Assembly (NCBI GenBank): GCA_934621665.1
Contig: CAKTUT010000014.1
Coordinates: forward strand, 1 to 16,698
DNA length: 16,698 nucleotides
Source of the DNA: an uncultured Oscillospiraceae bacterium
Lineage (GTDB): Bacteria > Bacillota > Clostridia > Oscillospirales > Oscillospiraceae
Direction: 5' to 3'
In this document: piece by piece, positions 1 through 8,663 of the stretch
How positions within the stretch are numbered: the stretch's first letter is position 1
How the letters are laid out: each line of letters opens with the position of its first letter
Position numbers and translations under genes: made by a program
The notes under the pieces: generated by a model
What the model was told of the DNA's origin: nothing
The model's database searches: none
The model's input: the letters and a program-made list of their open reading frames with translations, nothing else

Positions 1-118
1 ACAGCGCCAGCAGCACGCCAAGGGAAAACATGGCCGACACAACGGCAAACCAGCCGAGCGGACGGCGGGCGTGCTCCACGCCAACAGGGCGCAGAAGCGT
101 AATGGGAGATTGCTGCAT
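1..118 (-). CDS. N-terminus of a membrane protein, possibly transglutaminase-like (partial)
   Basis: Reading from ATG at 118 to the window edge gives 39 codons beginning MQQSPITLLRPVG. A basic, polar stretch is followed by a hydrophobic run (WFAVVSAMFSLGVLLAL), which looks like the first membrane segment of a multi-pass protein with its N-terminus in the cytoplasm. The start is set by an AAAGGAG ribosome site five bases upstream. The gene follows MoxR and DUF58 genes on the same strand. In many bacteria the third member of that cluster is a membrane protein with several N-terminal TM helices and a transglutaminase-like domain, so that is the first guess. Nothing of a catalytic domain is visible, so the assignment rests on position only. 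A 285-base gap separates it from the DUF58 gene, so it may have its own promoter. Confidence 0.6.
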   Translation of the reverse strand, partial: MQQSPITLLRPVGVEHARRPLGWFAVVSAMFSLGVLLAL

Positions 119-171
119 AGGGACTCCTTTCTGTTTGCGGCGCGCCGGAGGCACGGTTGCGGTATTACCGC

Positions 172-201
172 ATTTTACCGCATGCCGGTGCATGCCGACA
201 A
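172..201 (-). promoter_or_regulatory. Possible promoter for the leftmost gene, with a palindrome in the spacer
   Basis: On the minus strand TTGTCG (201-196) and TAAAAT (177-172) are 18 bases apart, about 55 bases upstream of the ATG at 118. The spacer contains the inverted repeat GCATGC-CGGT-GCATGC (180-195), a possible operator. Both hexamers deviate from consensus, so this is a candidate only. It would explain the large gap inside an otherwise overlapping operon. Confidence 0.3.
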
Positions 202-335
202 CCCCTCCGTCAAAACCTGCGGTTTTGCCACCTCCCCTTGCACAGGGGAGGCTTTGGGCGGACAGCGTCGTCCGCCCCTACGGGTGCGGCGATAATCGTG
301 AGCATGGGCGGACAGAGTCGTCCGCCCCTACAGGA
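199..335. repeat. Cluster of GC-rich intergenic palindromic repeats
   Basis: The gap between the DUF58 gene and the leftmost gene (119-403) is filled with palindromes. CAAAACC-TGC-GGTTTTG lies at 211-227. CCTCCCC and GGGGAGG lie at 231-251 around a 7-base loop. Two copies of GGGCGGAC-N6-GTCCGCCC followed by CTAC lie at 256-277 and 306-327. The last two are near-identical direct copies 50 bases apart. I associate repeats of this form with intergenic regions of Oscillospiraceae; they probably act as dispersed REP-like elements. No gene is supported here: the short plus-strand reading frames are artefacts of high GC. Confidence 0.75.
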
Positions 336-403
336 CGCAGCAAAATCGTGCGTGCAGGCGTTTACATACAAAGGAAATCGGGGGCATCTGCCCAGGCAAA
401 GAA

Positions 404-1585
404 TCAGCAGACAATGCGATAGCTTGCGCCGGGGGCGGGCGCCGCGGGCAGAATGATCGTCTCGCCCGACGAACCGAACGGCGTATAGGTGGGCGCGGTG
501 GTATTGGCGGCGTTGACGGCGACCACACCGATGCGCGATTCCAGACCATCAAGCGCCGTATCAAGCTCACCCGCGCCGACCAGCACCAGACGCGTGAAAT
601 ACTGCTCCAAGCGTCCTGCCAGAAAAAATTCAATACCGGCACTGCGCTGGGCGGGAATCTGGACGCTGAGCCAGTCGGTGATTACGCGCTGCAAATCGTG
701 CGGATTTCGCACCTCGCGGAGCGTGAGCTCCTGCGCGGTGGGGATGAGAAAGCAGAATGTAACCGACTGCTCCAGAAGCTGCTCGGCAATGGCGATGGTA
801 AAGGCCACGGCGGCGTTCTGCTCGGCGGGCGAGAGCGTGCCGTCCGGCTGCGCCGAAAGATTTGGCAGCAGCGCCAGATCATAGTGCGATGGGTCACTCG
901 GCTCGCGGACGATCAGCAAATCATCAAACCGGCTGGAAAGCTTCCAGTGGATTGTGCGGATATCGTCGCCGGGGATATACTCGCGGATGTCAAAAAATTC
1001 ACTGGGGTCGCTGCCGCGGCGGTTTTGCATCAGACCGTCGGCCTGCGGCCTGCCGGACGCGCTTTTAGACACCAGCAGCCGCAGCTGCGCGGGCGAGGGA
1101 TAAAGCGTGGTTAAAATCGGGGCAAACGGCTCGGCACGCATGGACGCAAGCTCCAGAAAGCCCCATACGTGGATGGCGAGGCAGGTAATGCGCGTCTGGC
1201 CGCAGAATGCGGCGGGAAGCGATGCCTCATAGGTGGTGGCGGATTTGCCGCGCAGCGGCAGCAAAAAGCGCTGGCTCTGCGTAACGCCGAACATATCGCT
1301 TGCAAGCTCCAGCTCCACCACCGCCTCCTTGGCGGCAAGCAGATAGCCGGGATGCGTGGCGCTGAGCGTAAGGAGTATATCGCCGCCGGCGTGCGTGCCG
1401 GGGTTGAGCGACACATCGAAGTGCAGCCGCTTCAGATCTGCGCGCAGAAGCGCCGACATAAGCAGCGGCAAAAGCGCAAGCAGCACCGCAGCCCACAGCA
1501 GCATGGGCTTGCTGAAGAAAAACAGCAGCACCAGAATCACGACAAAGGTCAGAACATGGCTGACCTTATGATGCACACGGAGCAT
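404..1585 (-). CDS. DUF58 domain-containing membrane-anchored protein
   Basis: This 393-residue protein begins MLRVHHKVSHVL. Two hydrophobic segments at about residues 9-25 and 28-47 anchor it in the membrane. The signature DUF58 motif is at 199-228 (REYIPGDDIRTIHWK, then SSRFDDLLIVRE). The C-terminal part resembles a degenerate von Willebrand A-type fold, as in other DUF58 proteins. The family is almost always encoded next to MoxR ATPases and is thought to act with them in assembling or maturing envelope or other complexes; the precise role is unknown. A longer in-frame reading begins at 1780, but its extra residues are an out-of-frame shadow of moxR. The ATG at 1585 overlaps the MoxR stop codon by one base (TGATG), the usual sign of translational coupling. 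Confidence 0.9.
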   Translation of the reverse strand: MLRVHHKVSHVLTFVVILVLLFFFSKPMLLWAAVLLALLPLLMSALLRADLKRLHFDVSLNPGTHAGGDILLTLSATHPGYLLAAKEAVVELELASDMFGVTQSQRFLLPLRGKSATTYEASLPAAFCGQTRITCLAIHVWGFLELASMRAEPFAPILTTLYPSPAQLRLLVSKSASGRPQADGLMQNRRGSDPSEFFDIREYIPGDDIRTIHWKLSSRFDDLLIVREPSDPSHYDLALLPNLSAQPDGTLSPAEQNAAVAFTIAIAEQLLEQSVTFCFLIPTAQELTLREVRNPHDLQRVITDWLSVQIPAQRSAGIEFFLAGRLEQYFTRLVLVGAGELDTALDGLESRIGVVAVNAANTTAPTYTPFGSSGETIILPAAPAPGASYRIVC

Positions 1586-2526
1586 CAGCGTGCCGCCTTT
1601 CCGTCGGGACGGACGGTTTTCAGAAGCTCGGCCAAAAGCGCTGGGGCGGTGATGCCGTCTACGCGCGCCTGCGGGCGCAGAACAAGACGGTGGGCACAGA
1701 CATCGGCAAAGACCTCCTGAATGTCCTCGGGGACGACATAGTTTCGCTCGTGCAGGATGGCCGCGGTGCGCGCCATGCACACCAGCGCCGCCACGCCGCG
1801 CGGCGAGACGCCGAGCTCAACGAGCGAATGCGCGCGCGTGGCCTCGCACAGGCGGATGGCATAGGCCAGAACCGGCTCAGACACGCGGACAGAGGACAGA
1901 TAGTTCTGCACCTCAAGGATATTCTGGCCGTCGGTGATCGGTCTGAGATCGTCCAGCGGATTGTGATAGCGCTGGGCGTTTAGAATCTGCATCTGGCTTT
2001 CCAGCGACGGATAGCCGATGGAAAGGCGCACCATAAAGCGGTCAAGCTGCGACTCGGGAAGCGGCTGCGTGCCCGGCGCGCCAAGCGGGTTCTGCGTGGC
2101 GATGCAGATAAACGGCGAGGGAAGCGGGCGCGTCACGCCGTCAACGGTGATGGTGTGCTCCTGCATGACCTCAAGCAGTGCCGACTGCGTTTTGGGCGAG
2201 GTGCGGTTAATTTCGTCGGCCAGCAGCAGCTGGCAGTTGGCCGCGCCGTCGCGGTACTCAAAGCAGTTTTTCCCCCGGTTATACATGGTAAAGCCGGTGA
2301 TGTCGGACGGGAGCGTATCGGGCGTAAACTGGATACGGCTGTGCTTGAGACCAAGCACGCGCGAAAAAGCCAGCGCAAGCGTGGTTTTGCCAACGCCCGG
2401 GCAGTCCTCCAGCAGCACGTGGCCGCCGGCGTAGATGGTCATGAGCACCTTTTCTATAATTTCGTCCTTGCCGATAAAGGCCTTACTGACCTCCGCGATG
2501 ATCTGTTTGGATTGTTCAATAATCAT
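1585..2526 (-). CDS. MoxR-family AAA+ ATPase
   Basis: A 313-residue cytoplasmic ATPase. Numbered from the chosen start, the Walker A motif is at 41-48 (DCPGVGKT), Walker B at 100-105 (LLLADE, followed by INR), sensor 1 near 141-147 (CIATQNP), and a DRF arginine-finger-like motif near 162. Members of the family act as chaperone-like ATPases, often with von Willebrand A or DUF58 partners, and the DUF58 gene follows directly here. The frame is open to 2571, which would add 15 lysine-rich residues, but ATG 2526 is preferred: it has a GAGGAAG ribosome site about seven bases upstream and gives the usual family length. The start lies 11 bases inside the end of the repeat-protein gene, so translation of the two is probably coupled. 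Confidence 0.93.
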   Translation of the reverse strand: MIIEQSKQIIAEVSKAFIGKDEIIEKVLMTIYAGGHVLLEDCPGVGKTTLALAFSRVLGLKHSRIQFTPDTLPSDITGFTMYNRGKNCFEYRDGAANCQLLLADEINRTSPKTQSALLEVMQEHTITVDGVTRPLPSPFICIATQNPLGAPGTQPLPESQLDRFMVRLSIGYPSLESQMQILNAQRYHNPLDDLRPITDGQNILEVQNYLSSVRVSEPVLAYAIRLCEATRAHSLVELGVSPRGVAALVCMARTAAILHERNYVVPEDIQEVFADVCAHRLVLRPQARVDGITAPALLAELLKTVRPDGKAAR

Positions 2527-5500
2527 AAGTTTCTTCCTCTTCGTTTTGGTCAGCCGGGTTTTCTTCGTCAAAGCCGGGGAGACTTCCTGTCTCCGGCGTA
2601 TCCGGGGTGGCGGGAGCGCCTGTGTTTCCGCCGCCCGTGGTTTCGGTGCTTGCGCCGGTGGAGAGCGCCGCGTTCAGGCCGATCATATCGCCGGGCGAGG
2701 TGATCTGCTCCATGCCAAAGATCAGGCGCAGGCGGTTTTCCGCCGCCATGAGGCGGAGGGCAACCTCGGCCTCAATTTCCCCGGCGGTGGGTTCACCGCT
2801 TTGCGAAAGCTCGTTTGTGACGGCGGCGCGCAGCTGGCCGATGTCATAATAGCCCGCCATGGGCAAAATCCACTGGCCAATGTAGATGCTTTGCAGATCG
2901 CCGCCAAAGAAGCCAAGCAGCTGGAAGTGAAGCCGGCTGTCGTCAACGCCGAACGAATATGGCGTCCCGACGGTAAAGCCCGTCAGCTCCGGCGGGACAT
3001 CCGAGAACGTGACGACCGTAAGCGACTCGCTCTCCACACCCGCAAACGCGCTGTCTGCAATGGTGGCAAGGCCGCTGTCCAGCGAGACGGTTTGCAGGCT
3101 CTTGCTGCGCGCGAATGCGCCGGGGGCGATATGCGTCAGCGTCCAGCCGTTCGGCAGGCCAAGGCTGCTGCTGTAGAGCGAGGCGCTTGTCAGATTCGGC
3201 GTGGTTTTTACCAGCGTGTATTCTGGCTGAAGCGCCATGGGGTCGTTATTTTCACTTCGGATGTGATAAATCTCAATCGGCGCACCGGCCGGCTCCAGAC
3301 CAAGCATTGTGCGCAGGTAATTTTCGGCCGTAAGCAGCCGCTGCTCCAGAACGTCGTCCACCTCGTCGTCGGTGGGCATTTCCCAGGTGTCAAATAGAAT
3401 TTCCAACTGAATGGCGTTCCACAGGTTTTCATAGGCGGTTGTGTCATAGGTTTCGACGTAGCCGGTCATGGGATAGCGCCACTCCCTGAGATAGTTCAGG
3501 TAATCATCGCCGGTCGCCGGGAAGAAGTCGTCGCCGAGATAGATGCGCAGCGACGCGGCCTCCTGCTCCTGCGTCAGCTCATAGTTGAAGCGGAACGGGA
3601 TGCCGTAGTCCACGGTCAGCGTGGGCGGTACGGTATTTGTAAAATACAGCGCGCGGAGCGAGTTACAGCCGGTGAAGATTCCGGCAAAGGGCGAGGCGCT
3701 GCCGTCAAGCGAACCGAAATAGACCGATTCCAGCAGCGGACAATTCAGAAACACGTCGTGTCCCATGGACCACAGATCGGGCAGGTGAAGAGCACCGCCG
3801 AGCATGGAGTTTGCGAACGTGCCGATGCAAAGGCTGCTGAAGCCGGACGGGAACGAGACGGTATAGCCGGTCTCCGGGCCGAGCGTGTCGGCAAAGGCAT
3901 AGTTAAATGCAATTGCGGTTTGCTCGGGGAGCGTCACCACCGCGTCCATGGTCTTGCCGCTGCGAAGCAGCAGGTAGGCTACGCCGTCGTCATCCACACC
4001 AAAGACCGCACGGTTCGTCTCGCCGATTGGGAGCATCTGATAGGTGTTCAGATCATCCACGCAGGTCCAGTTGGACGAGTAGCCAACGCCGCTGTCCGGC
4101 GCAAACAGATAGCCGAAGCAATTTGCGCCGTATTTGGCGTCGGTCAGCGTGAAGCGGTCAGACTCCGGCCACGAAAGGACCGCGGCGTTGGAGGCGATAA
4201 AGCGGAGCGAGTCGCAGCCGTCGAATACACCCTCGCCGAGGGTCAGCGAATCATGCGTTTGCATCACCACGCCCTCCAGCGCGGTACAGCCGGCAAAGGC
4301 ATTTGCGCCGACGGACGAAACCGTTTCGGGCAGCGTGACCCATTTGAGCTGTGTGCAGTCCGCAAAGGCGTTTGCGGCGATGGACGTGATAACGAGGCAG
4401 TCGCCCGCATCGTCGCAGACCTCGCCGGTAAACTCGACCAGGTCGGACGGCGCGGACAGAAGCGTTGTGCCATCGTCGCTGATGTAGTAGGTGTAGCCGT
4501 CAATCGGCTCGCCGAGCAGGATGACGCGGACAGCGGGGTCAGCATCGGCGCGCGCCCGGTCATACTGCTGCTGCGTCGCACACAGAATGCTTCCGACAGA
4601 CGAGCCGTCAAGGCTTCCCGCCGGGAACGAGACAATCGAGCCGTCGGACGGCAGGATGATGGTTGCCGCACCGGAAAGCTGCGAAAGCGCACCGGGCTCG
4701 ACGGCAGACGTGCCGGACGGAAGCGTAATATTTCCGCCGGGTGCGTCGATAACCAGACGGACAGAGCCCTCGCGGCTGATGATCACGCCGTTTTTTATCG
4801 TATAGGCCGTATCGGGCATGTCGGATGCGGCCACGTAGACCGGGTATTTTGAGAACGCCGCGGCGTTTTCGGTCAGATAATCCGTCACCAGCGAGCCATC
4901 CATGATAAACGTGCAGCCGGCGTTGACGGTTTCGGGTGTGATGGTGGGAAGCTGGTCAAGCGATGTGCCCGCCAGCGTGACGGTTTGCAGCGAGTTGTGC
5001 GCGGGAATCTGAACCGAGGCGACCGTGGACGGTACGCTCAGGCTCGTCATACCGAGCGGAATGCCCAGAATTTGTGTGACAGCGTGGTTCATCAGCACGC
5101 CGCCAATGGCACGCAGGGCGGGATTGCCCTCTGAGACGCTGTAGCTCTGGTTGACGCGCAGCGTATCGCTGGTTGTGTTGACATAGAGCACCGTGTCGGG
5201 CAGAATCAGCTGATCAACCGTGAGCAGTGCGCCATCGTCAATGTTGACGGCCTGCACGTATTTTGGCACCTGCAGCCGTGAGAGGGAAACCGGCGCACGC
5301 GAATCCGTACCGGTTTTCGTGTAGTTGGTCAGCGTTTGCAGCGGGGAGAAGCTCTTGCTGCTGCCGGGAACGTTGGAGGCGGATACGTCATAGCTGGAAT
5401 CAATGAACACATATTGCAGCATGACGGTATACGCCGGGTTAAGCGCGACCGGATCGGCCGGCTCAAGCACGTGGCGGCCGGGTGTGGAGACGGTATAGAA

Positions 5501-6748
5501 CCACGGGACGAGCTTGCCGTTTTCCCGCCAGCCGGGGAAGAGCGACGGGAGCGCTTCGCGGACGGAGAGATAGCTTGAGACAAAACGCAGAAGCGGGAGC
5601 GTATCGCCCGTTTCCAGATACTGTGCCGTGGGGTCGGTGTTCAGAATGTCCTCGGCCTTGATCGTGGCGTTTTCCTCGGTCAGGGCGTTTTTCAGAACGT
5701 AGACGCAGTTGCCTGCCACGACATAGTCAACGATGCGCTCGGTCCACTCGTCGGATTTTGCCGTCAGACGGTAGTAGACGCGGATTTTCATCGTGTTGTC
5801 CGCCGCGCCGGTGGGAATGGTGGCGGGGAAGTCGGAAACCCAGCTCTCGCCGCCGTCAAAGCTGACCGCGTCGATGCGGACGTACACATTCAGTGCGTCC
5901 GAGTCCCACAGATACAGCGTGCCGTCCGTGCCGGTGACGTAGGTGTCAAGCGCGCTGAAAATGACCGATGGGTCAATCGACTGGCCGGTATAGAGGAGGT
6001 TTTTCGGGTTGAGCAGCGGCTTTCGAATGACGACGCTCTCGTCTGCCTGCCCGCCCGTGCCGCCGCCGGGAAGCGTGGGGAGAATGTCCTCGGTATACTT
6101 GCCAGTGGTGAAGAAAAAGTCGTCGCTGGGGTTATTTTTATCGGGGGTGGGATCTTTGGCGCTGTCGGCGAAGCCGCTGTCCGGTGTGGGATCGGGCGTG
6201 GGCGTCGGATCAGGATTCGGCGTGGGATTTGGCGTTGGCGTGGGGTTGGGACGGGTGGAGGGCTCAGTATCGGCGGTTTCGCCGCTGCCGCCGCCAATGC
6301 CCTCGCCAGTTCCGGTCCCGCCGCCGGAGATCACGACGTCCGCGTCTGCGGGATTGTCGGAGATTATATAACCGCCGCCGGTGGTCGTTCCGCCGCCGGA
6401 AATGGTGGGATCTTCGCGGACAATCAGGTTGGTGACGTTATCACCGGCAGGCGTTTGCTGATCCTGCTGGAACAGATAGCTGTCGGACTGGCCGGGGGCA
6501 GGACCCTTTTCCTCGCCCGCGTTGTCCGACTCCCAGAATGCGCTGTCGGACGACTGATTTCCGTCCAGACCGGAGACGGCGCTGGAATCGGGGAAGAGAA
6601 TCTGGTTATTTTGCAGCGTGCGGTTTGCGCCGGACGGCTGGAACGCCGTGCCGTTTTTATAGTCGGAAACCAGCCTTGCTGCGCCTGCGATAACGGCAAG
6701 CGCCGTGACGAGCGAAATCAGAAGCTTACGAACGAGCGGGTTTTTCAC
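2516..6748 (-). CDS. Large surface protein with Pro/Thr stalk and BspA-type leucine-rich repeats
   Basis: A 1,410-residue protein with a GTG start at 6748, chosen because AAAGGAGG lies eight bases upstream; the longer reading from 6808 lacks this. A basic N-terminus and hydrophobic segment (about residues 6-25) form a signal peptide or anchor. Glycine- and serine-rich low complexity follows, then a Pro/Thr/Asp-rich stalk (about 165-204) built from PNPTP and PDPTP units. After an unrecognised region, BspA-type (LRR_5) repeats appear in separated blocks near 787-850, 950-1000 and 1210-1260, with motifs such as ITSIAANAFADCTQLKWVTL and LTHIAPGAFARSKSLQTVSL. The C-terminus is acidic (NEEEETYDY) and has no LPXTG sorting signal, so attachment is likely by the N-terminal segment. 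BspA-like repeats usually mediate adhesion or ligand binding. The gene starts inside the end of the kinase gene and ends inside moxR, suggesting that all four act together. Confidence 0.85.
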   Translation of the reverse strand: MKNPLVRKLLISLVTALAVIAGAARLVSDYKNGTAFQPSGANRTLQNNQILFPDSSAVSGLDGNQSSDSAFWESDNAGEEKGPAPGQSDSYLFQQDQQTPAGDNVTNLIVREDPTISGGGTTTGGGYIISDNPADADVVISGGGTGTGEGIGGGSGETADTEPSTRPNPTPTPNPTPNPDPTPTPDPTPDSGFADSAKDPTPDKNNPSDDFFFTTGKYTEDILPTLPGGGTGGQADESVVIRKPLLNPKNLLYTGQSIDPSVIFSALDTYVTGTDGTLYLWDSDALNVYVRIDAVSFDGGESWVSDFPATIPTGAADNTMKIRVYYRLTAKSDEWTERIVDYVVAGNCVYVLKNALTEENATIKAEDILNTDPTAQYLETGDTLPLLRFVSSYLSVREALPSLFPGWRENGKLVPWFYTVSTPGRHVLEPADPVALNPAYTVMLQYVFIDSSYDVSASNVPGSSKSFSPLQTLTNYTKTGTDSRAPVSLSRLQVPKYVQAVNIDDGALLTVDQLILPDTVLYVNTTSDTLRVNQSYSVSEGNPALRAIGGVLMNHAVTQILGIPLGMTSLSVPSTVASVQIPAHNSLQTVTLAGTSLDQLPTITPETVNAGCTFIMDGSLVTDYLTENAAAFSKYPVYVAASDMPDTAYTIKNGVIISREGSVRLVIDAPGGNITLPSGTSAVEPGALSQLSGAATIILPSDGSIVSFPAGSLDGSSVGSILCATQQQYDRARADADPAVRVILLGEPIDGYTYYISDDGTTLLSAPSDLVEFTGEVCDDAGDCLVITSIAANAFADCTQLKWVTLPETVSSVGANAFAGCTALEGVVMQTHDSLTLGEGVFDGCDSLRFIASNAAVLSWPESDRFTLTDAKYGANCFGYLFAPDSGVGYSSNWTCVDDLNTYQMLPIGETNRAVFGVDDDGVAYLLLRSGKTMDAVVTLPEQTAIAFNYAFADTLGPETGYTVSFPSGFSSLCIGTFANSMLGGALHLPDLWSMGHDVFLNCPLLESVYFGSLDGSASPFAGIFTGCNSLRALYFTNTVPPTLTVDYGIPFRFNYELTQEQEAASLRIYLGDDFFPATGDDYLNYLREWRYPMTGYVETYDTTAYENLWNAIQLEILFDTWEMPTDDEVDDVLEQRLLTAENYLRTMLGLEPAGAPIEIYHIRSENNDPMALQPEYTLVKTTPNLTSASLYSSSLGLPNGWTLTHIAPGAFARSKSLQTVSLDSGLATIADSAFAGVESESLTVVTFSDVPPELTGFTVGTPYSFGVDDSRLHFQLLGFFGGDLQSIYIGQWILPMAGYYDIGQLRAAVTNELSQSGEPTAGEIEAEVALRLMAAENRLRLIFGMEQITSPGDMIGLNAALSTGASTETTGGGNTGAPATPDTPETGSLPGFDEENPADQNEEEETYDY
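6182..6250 (-). repeat. Short tandem repeats encoding the Pro/Thr/Asp stalk
   Basis: On the plus strand this stretch is a run of imperfect GGNGTNGG units, which read on the minus strand as alternating PTP, PNP and PDP codons. Such repeats commonly change length between strains by slippage; the codon-level periodicity keeps the frame. Confidence 0.55.
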
Positions 6749-8462
6749 GCGGCTGCCTCCTTTCGCGGACGTTATCCTGCAGGATGCGCCAGAGCGCGTT
6801 AAAATCAACCGGCTTTGCCAGATGGCCGTTCATGCCGCTTTCGCGCGAGAGCCGCTCGTCCTCAACGAACGCGTCGGCGGAAAGGGCATAGATGGGAATT
6901 TCCTTTGCGTCGGGGCGGTTGAGCGCGCGGATGGTGCGCGCAGCCTTGCGGCCGTCCATGATGGGCATCTGGATATCCATGAGAATGATGTCGTAATAGC
7001 CGGGCGACTGGGCGCAGAAGCGGTCAACGGCCACCTGGCCGTTTTCGGCCACGTCAACGGCCGCGCCGCGCTGCGACAAAATTTCCACGGCGATAGCGGC
7101 GTTGACCGCGTTGTCCTCGGCCAGCAGCACGCGGCAGGGAAGCGATGTGGCCGGCTGCTCGGGGGCGGCCGCTTCCGGCTGCGCCTTGTGCGGAATTTCC
7201 TGCGGCGCAGCCACCGGCAGCGACAGGAAAACCGTAAAGTCAGAGCCTTTGCCGGGCAGACTCTCTACTACAATCTGGCCGCCCATGAGCTTGACCAGCT
7301 GGTCGGAGATGGCCATGCCAAGACCTGTGCCGCCATAGCGGCGGGTGGTGCTGGCGTCCTCCTGCTCAAAGGGGCGGAAGATGCGGCTGATAAATTCGGG
7401 CTGCATACCGATGCCGGTATCGTGGACGCGGAACATGAGATCCACCATGCCGTCGCGCAGAAGCATCTGGCGGATGGTGACGACAACCTCGCCCTGCGAG
7501 GTGAACTTGACGGCGTTTGACAGGAAGTTGATGACAACCTGACTGATGCGCAGCTCGTCGCCCACAACCCACTGCTCGGTGATGCCGTCAAGATTGACGG
7601 CGTAGGCAACGCCCTTTTCATGGAGCGTGCCGGCGAACATATCGCGCAGGCGCTCGGCAAACGCGCCAAGGCTGAACGGCCGGAGCTCCAGCTCAACCTT
7701 GCCGGCCTCGATACGCGACATATCCAGAATGTCGTTGATGAGCGTAAGCAGGTGCTCCGACAGCTCGTCGGCCTGCTTGAGGTACTGCATGGCGGGATGG
7801 CCGGGCGTGAGCTTGCCCTCGGCCAGCATCAGCATGCCGGAGATGCCGTTCATGGGTGTGCGGATTTCGTGCGACATCCGGAACAGGAAGCTGGATTTAA
7901 ACTGGCTGGCGGCCTCGGCCCTGGCAAGGAGCGCTTCGTATGCGGCCTCTTTTTCGTGCGCCTCCGTTTGGTGGAGGAAGAAAAACAGATCGTACTGGCC
8001 GTCGGTGCTCCGCTGGAGCGACGCGCGAATCCAGTCGCCGTTTTTCATCGGCAGGTCGGCGGTCAGACTGCTTACGCCGTCCCACGCCTGATAGTCGCGC
8101 CAGAGGCGGCGCGCAAGCGCCTGATCCTTGAGGTTCAGCAGGAGTGTTTGCAGATCGGTCTGAAGCGCTTGCAGCGTTGTGCCAAGCATCTGCTCCAGAT
8201 CGCCCGCGGCATAGACCGGCATCTGGTCGCTGCGGCGAAGAACGATGCACAGGTTTGTATTGCGGCGCGAAATCTCATCCAGAACCAGCTGCTCCATAGA
8301 CGAGAGGCGGTGCGGGGAACATGCGGCCTTTGCGCGCGGCCGCCGGCGCAGCGTGGGCAGCACGCCAAGCAGAATCAGCGCCGCGGCCAGCTCAATACAG
8401 CCGATTACAATCAGATAAAACTGCGCGCCAAGCGACGACAGCGTTTCGGTAATGACACCCAT
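6726..8462 (-). CDS. Hybrid sensor histidine kinase with C-terminal receiver domain
   Basis: A 578-residue protein. One hydrophobic segment (about residues 14-36) anchors it. Residues 56-165 look like a cytoplasmic PAS-type sensor, although I cannot identify a ligand. The kinase core has an H-box with the phosphorylated histidine at H198 (RMSHEIRTPMNG), an N-box around N312/N316 (NFLSNAVKF), G1 at 347-352 (HDTGIG) and G2 at 377-382 (GGTGLG). The receiver domain (about 444-565) has the acidic pair ED449-450, phospho-acceptor D496 (LMDIQMP) and K550. No HPt or DNA-binding output domain is present, so the phosphoryl target lies elsewhere or the receiver regulates the kinase. ATG 8462 has GGAGG five bases upstream. 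It is the first gene of the operon, and its end overlaps the next gene by 23 bases. Confidence 0.93.
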   Translation of the reverse strand: MGVITETLSSLGAQFYLIVIGCIELAAALILLGVLPTLRRRPRAKAACSPHRLSSMEQLVLDEISRRNTNLCIVLRRSDQMPVYAAGDLEQMLGTTLQALQTDLQTLLLNLKDQALARRLWRDYQAWDGVSSLTADLPMKNGDWIRASLQRSTDGQYDLFFFLHQTEAHEKEAAYEALLARAEAASQFKSSFLFRMSHEIRTPMNGISGMLMLAEGKLTPGHPAMQYLKQADELSEHLLTLINDILDMSRIEAGKVELELRPFSLGAFAERLRDMFAGTLHEKGVAYAVNLDGITEQWVVGDELRISQVVINFLSNAVKFTSQGEVVVTIRQMLLRDGMVDLMFRVHDTGIGMQPEFISRIFRPFEQEDASTTRRYGGTGLGMAISDQLVKLMGGQIVVESLPGKGSDFTVFLSLPVAAPQEIPHKAQPEAAAPEQPATSLPCRVLLAEDNAVNAAIAVEILSQRGAAVDVAENGQVAVDRFCAQSPGYYDIILMDIQMPIMDGRKAARTIRALNRPDAKEIPIYALSADAFVEDERLSRESGMNGHLAKPVDFNALWRILQDNVRERRQPREKPARS

Positions 8463-8592
8463 GGAGACCTCCAGAAAGATTTGACAGACCGGTCAATAAG
8501 CACGACAAACACGCCCTCCGGTGTCCCGGCGGACGTGCAGAACTCATTTTTGCGTTGTGAATGATGCGAAGCGGTGTTTATATTCTGTTAAA

Positions 8593-8621
8593 ATTATAAA
8601 CGCGAAAAGGCGTGAAAGCAA
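8593..8621 (-). promoter_or_regulatory. Sigma-A-type promoter of the kinase / repeat protein / MoxR operon
   Basis: On the minus strand TTGCTT (8621-8616) and a perfect TATAAT (8598-8593) are separated by 17 bases. Transcription would start near 8586, giving a leader of about 124 bases before the ATG at 8462. The leader is GC-rich and contains short complementary segments (for example around 8517-8535), but I recognise no known riboswitch. Confidence 0.7.
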
Positions 8622-8663
8622 TTGTGAATTTGGATAAAAATTCCGGAATCAGGCGGAAAATTA

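Noticed and set aside
404..1780. Longer start for the DUF58 protein
   Set aside because: The extra 65 residues are Arg/His/Pro-rich and overlap moxR in another frame. The ATG at 1585 overlaps the moxR stop by one base, as in many operons.
3758..4852. 364-codon plus-strand reading frame (and 2435-3397)
   Set aside because: Opposite-strand shadows of the repeat-protein gene. The minus-strand product has recognisable repeats, while these have Arg- and Gly-rich composition with no domain.
7620..8564. 314-codon plus-strand reading frame
   Set aside because: Shadow of the histidine kinase, whose H, N and G boxes are clear on the minus strand. It also runs through the kinase promoter leader.
8463..8586. 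Riboswitch in the kinase operon leader
   Set aside because: GC-rich and partly self-complementary, but I found no known riboswitch core and no terminator-antiterminator pair.
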